DNA of 64,000 bases, taken from contig CM063508.1 of assembly GCA_032207245.1 (NCBI GenBank), positions 189,937,296 to 190,001,295 of the forward strand, in the 5' to 3' direction. The DNA comes from Pardosa pseudoannulata (lineage: Eukaryota; Arthropoda; Arachnida; Araneae; Lycosidae). The notes under the pieces were generated by a model, which worked only from the letters and a program-made list of their open reading frames with translations, was not told the origin of the DNA and did no database searches. Positions 62,902 to 64,000 of this stretch are shown here, in pieces (position 1 is the stretch's first letter; the number at the start of each line of letters is the position of its first letter). Made by a program: the position numbers and the translations under genes.

Positions 62902-64000
62902 CGGGATGAGCGACGACCTTATTGGAGATCTTTTTGGTGGCTGGGTTACTTCCATTCTGATCAAATGTCCCGCCCGTTTCAGTATTTGACTTAAAATACT
63001 TTTTACTATGTCTGGCTCTTTGTATAATTTACAAATTTTCACGTTTGTTCTTCTTCTCCAGGTATCATTACTTTTTATGCCTCCCCAAAAATTTCGCATC
63101 TTTCTTTCAAAGACTGCTAATATTTCTTTATCGCTTTCAGTCATCACCCACTTTTCAGCAGCATAAGTGAGTATGAGCCGAATCAAAGTTTTGTAGAGTA
63201 TTAGTTTAGTTTGCCTTCTAATAAGACTAGATTTTTAATATTTGTGTATTCCATAGAGGCATTTATTGCCAGTAATGGCTCCGTCATGTATTTCTGGTCT
63301 TTTACAGTATTTAGTTCTGAGCCCAAATAGGTGAAGCTGCTAACTTCCTCAAATCTATGGTCTCCCATTTAAAGATAGAAGTCATTAAAATTGGTAGTCG
63401 TCATGAGCTTAGTTTTAGTTTTATTAACTGAAAGAACAAGCCTCCTTTTCTAAGGAAAGGAAGGCTTGTCCTGGAGTCCCTGGGACTATGACAATGTCAT
63501 TCGCATATGTAAAAATGTTCAGCGATTTGTGGTAAATTGTTCGTCTGGTGTTAATTGCAGAATCTTTAACAATCTCCTGGAGAGCAAGATTGAAAATTAA
63601 GCAAGCTAGTGCATCTCCATTCTAAGATCAATCGTAAAAATGACAAATCGTTCTTTATCTTGAACTTTATCTTCGTTTCACTCAAAGTGTTCAGGACCAA
63701 CCTACTGACTTTTCCAGGTATATTAAATTCCTTCATTGACTGTAAAAGTAACTTTCTGTTCACAGAGTCGTAAGCTGTTCTGAAGTCAATAAATAAGTAA
63801 TGAGTGTTAATGTCAAATTGTCCAGTCTTCTTCATCACATATCTCAAGTTAAAAATTTGCTGTGTTGTTGATCTTCCTCTTCTAAGGCCACATAATCACT
63901 AATAATGTTTTCTGTATATGCAGCTAACCTGCTGTAGTAGAGAATAATTTATAGTAAGTGCATAGAAGACTGATGGTTCTGTAATTTGAGAATTCCATAA
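62900..64000 (-). pseudogene. Second LINE: reverse transcriptase relic, opposite strand
   Basis: Minus strand, reading from the window edge: FIDFRTAYDSVNRKLLLQSM (near 63790) with IPGKVSRLVLNTLSETKIKF. Next comes the active-site segment FTYANDIVIV at about 63513-63484, where the usual YADD is YAND. Then LTYAAEKWVMTESDKEI and FWGGIKSNDTWRRR ... AGHLIRMEV, the usual C-terminal region of these RTs. Several stops and shifts. It continues beyond the window. Clade not assigned. Confidence 0.7.

Overview
The window looks like gene-poor, AT-rich arthropod nuclear DNA, most likely chelicerate and possibly a spider. There are no operons, ribosome binding sites or CRISPR arrays. What is present is spliced coding sequence, long (TA)n arrays, tRNA-derived SINEs, TTAA-flanked MITEs, mariner, Tc1 and hAT relics, BEL/Pao and Ty3/gypsy retrotransposons and broken LINEs. 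The taxon is inferred from this mixture, not from a diagnostic gene.

Host gene. I can build one convincing host gene, on the minus strand at 2549-5510. A short exon encodes a signal peptide and an acidic DPEPEPEP start. A 1675-base intron with good splice sites joins it in phase to a large exon. The predicted secreted protein is 428 residues with about 150 histidines: a run of 13, then strict His-X alternation over about 265 residues. It has no other recognisable domain and is probably a metal-binding or structural extracellular protein.

5.8-12 kb: Tc1-like and LINE relics, degraded SINEs, and a long stretch with nothing recognisable, ending in a MITE with CGTACTAGTACG palindromes. 12-17 kb: very long TA/TATG microsatellites that have taken in a SINE and a hAT-like element. 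17-35 kb: decayed DNA transposons (two Tc1 copies, one mariner with a catalytic Asp changed to Asn), a solo LTR with perfect target duplications, a TTAA MITE and a SINE cluster. 35-41 kb: large TA arrays and a tandem repeat of about 0.7 kb. 41-52 kb: an LTR element 5' end with a gag fragment, a minisatellite, hairpin-rich MITEs and further TTAA MITEs.

53-64 kb is a nest of transposons. A BEL/Pao integrase relic lies beside a LINE (plus strand, CCHC ORF1 and APE endonuclease). That LINE is split by a nearly complete Ty3/gypsy element (55847-62095, minus strand) with about 1 percent LTR divergence and a perfect 5-bp duplication. The gypsy integrase is in turn split by a solo LTR. The gypsy pol order is protease-integrase-RT-RNase H, the copia-like order known from gmr1-type gypsy elements, and a single reading frame shows integrase running directly into RT. 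A second, opposite-strand LINE RT relic ends the window.
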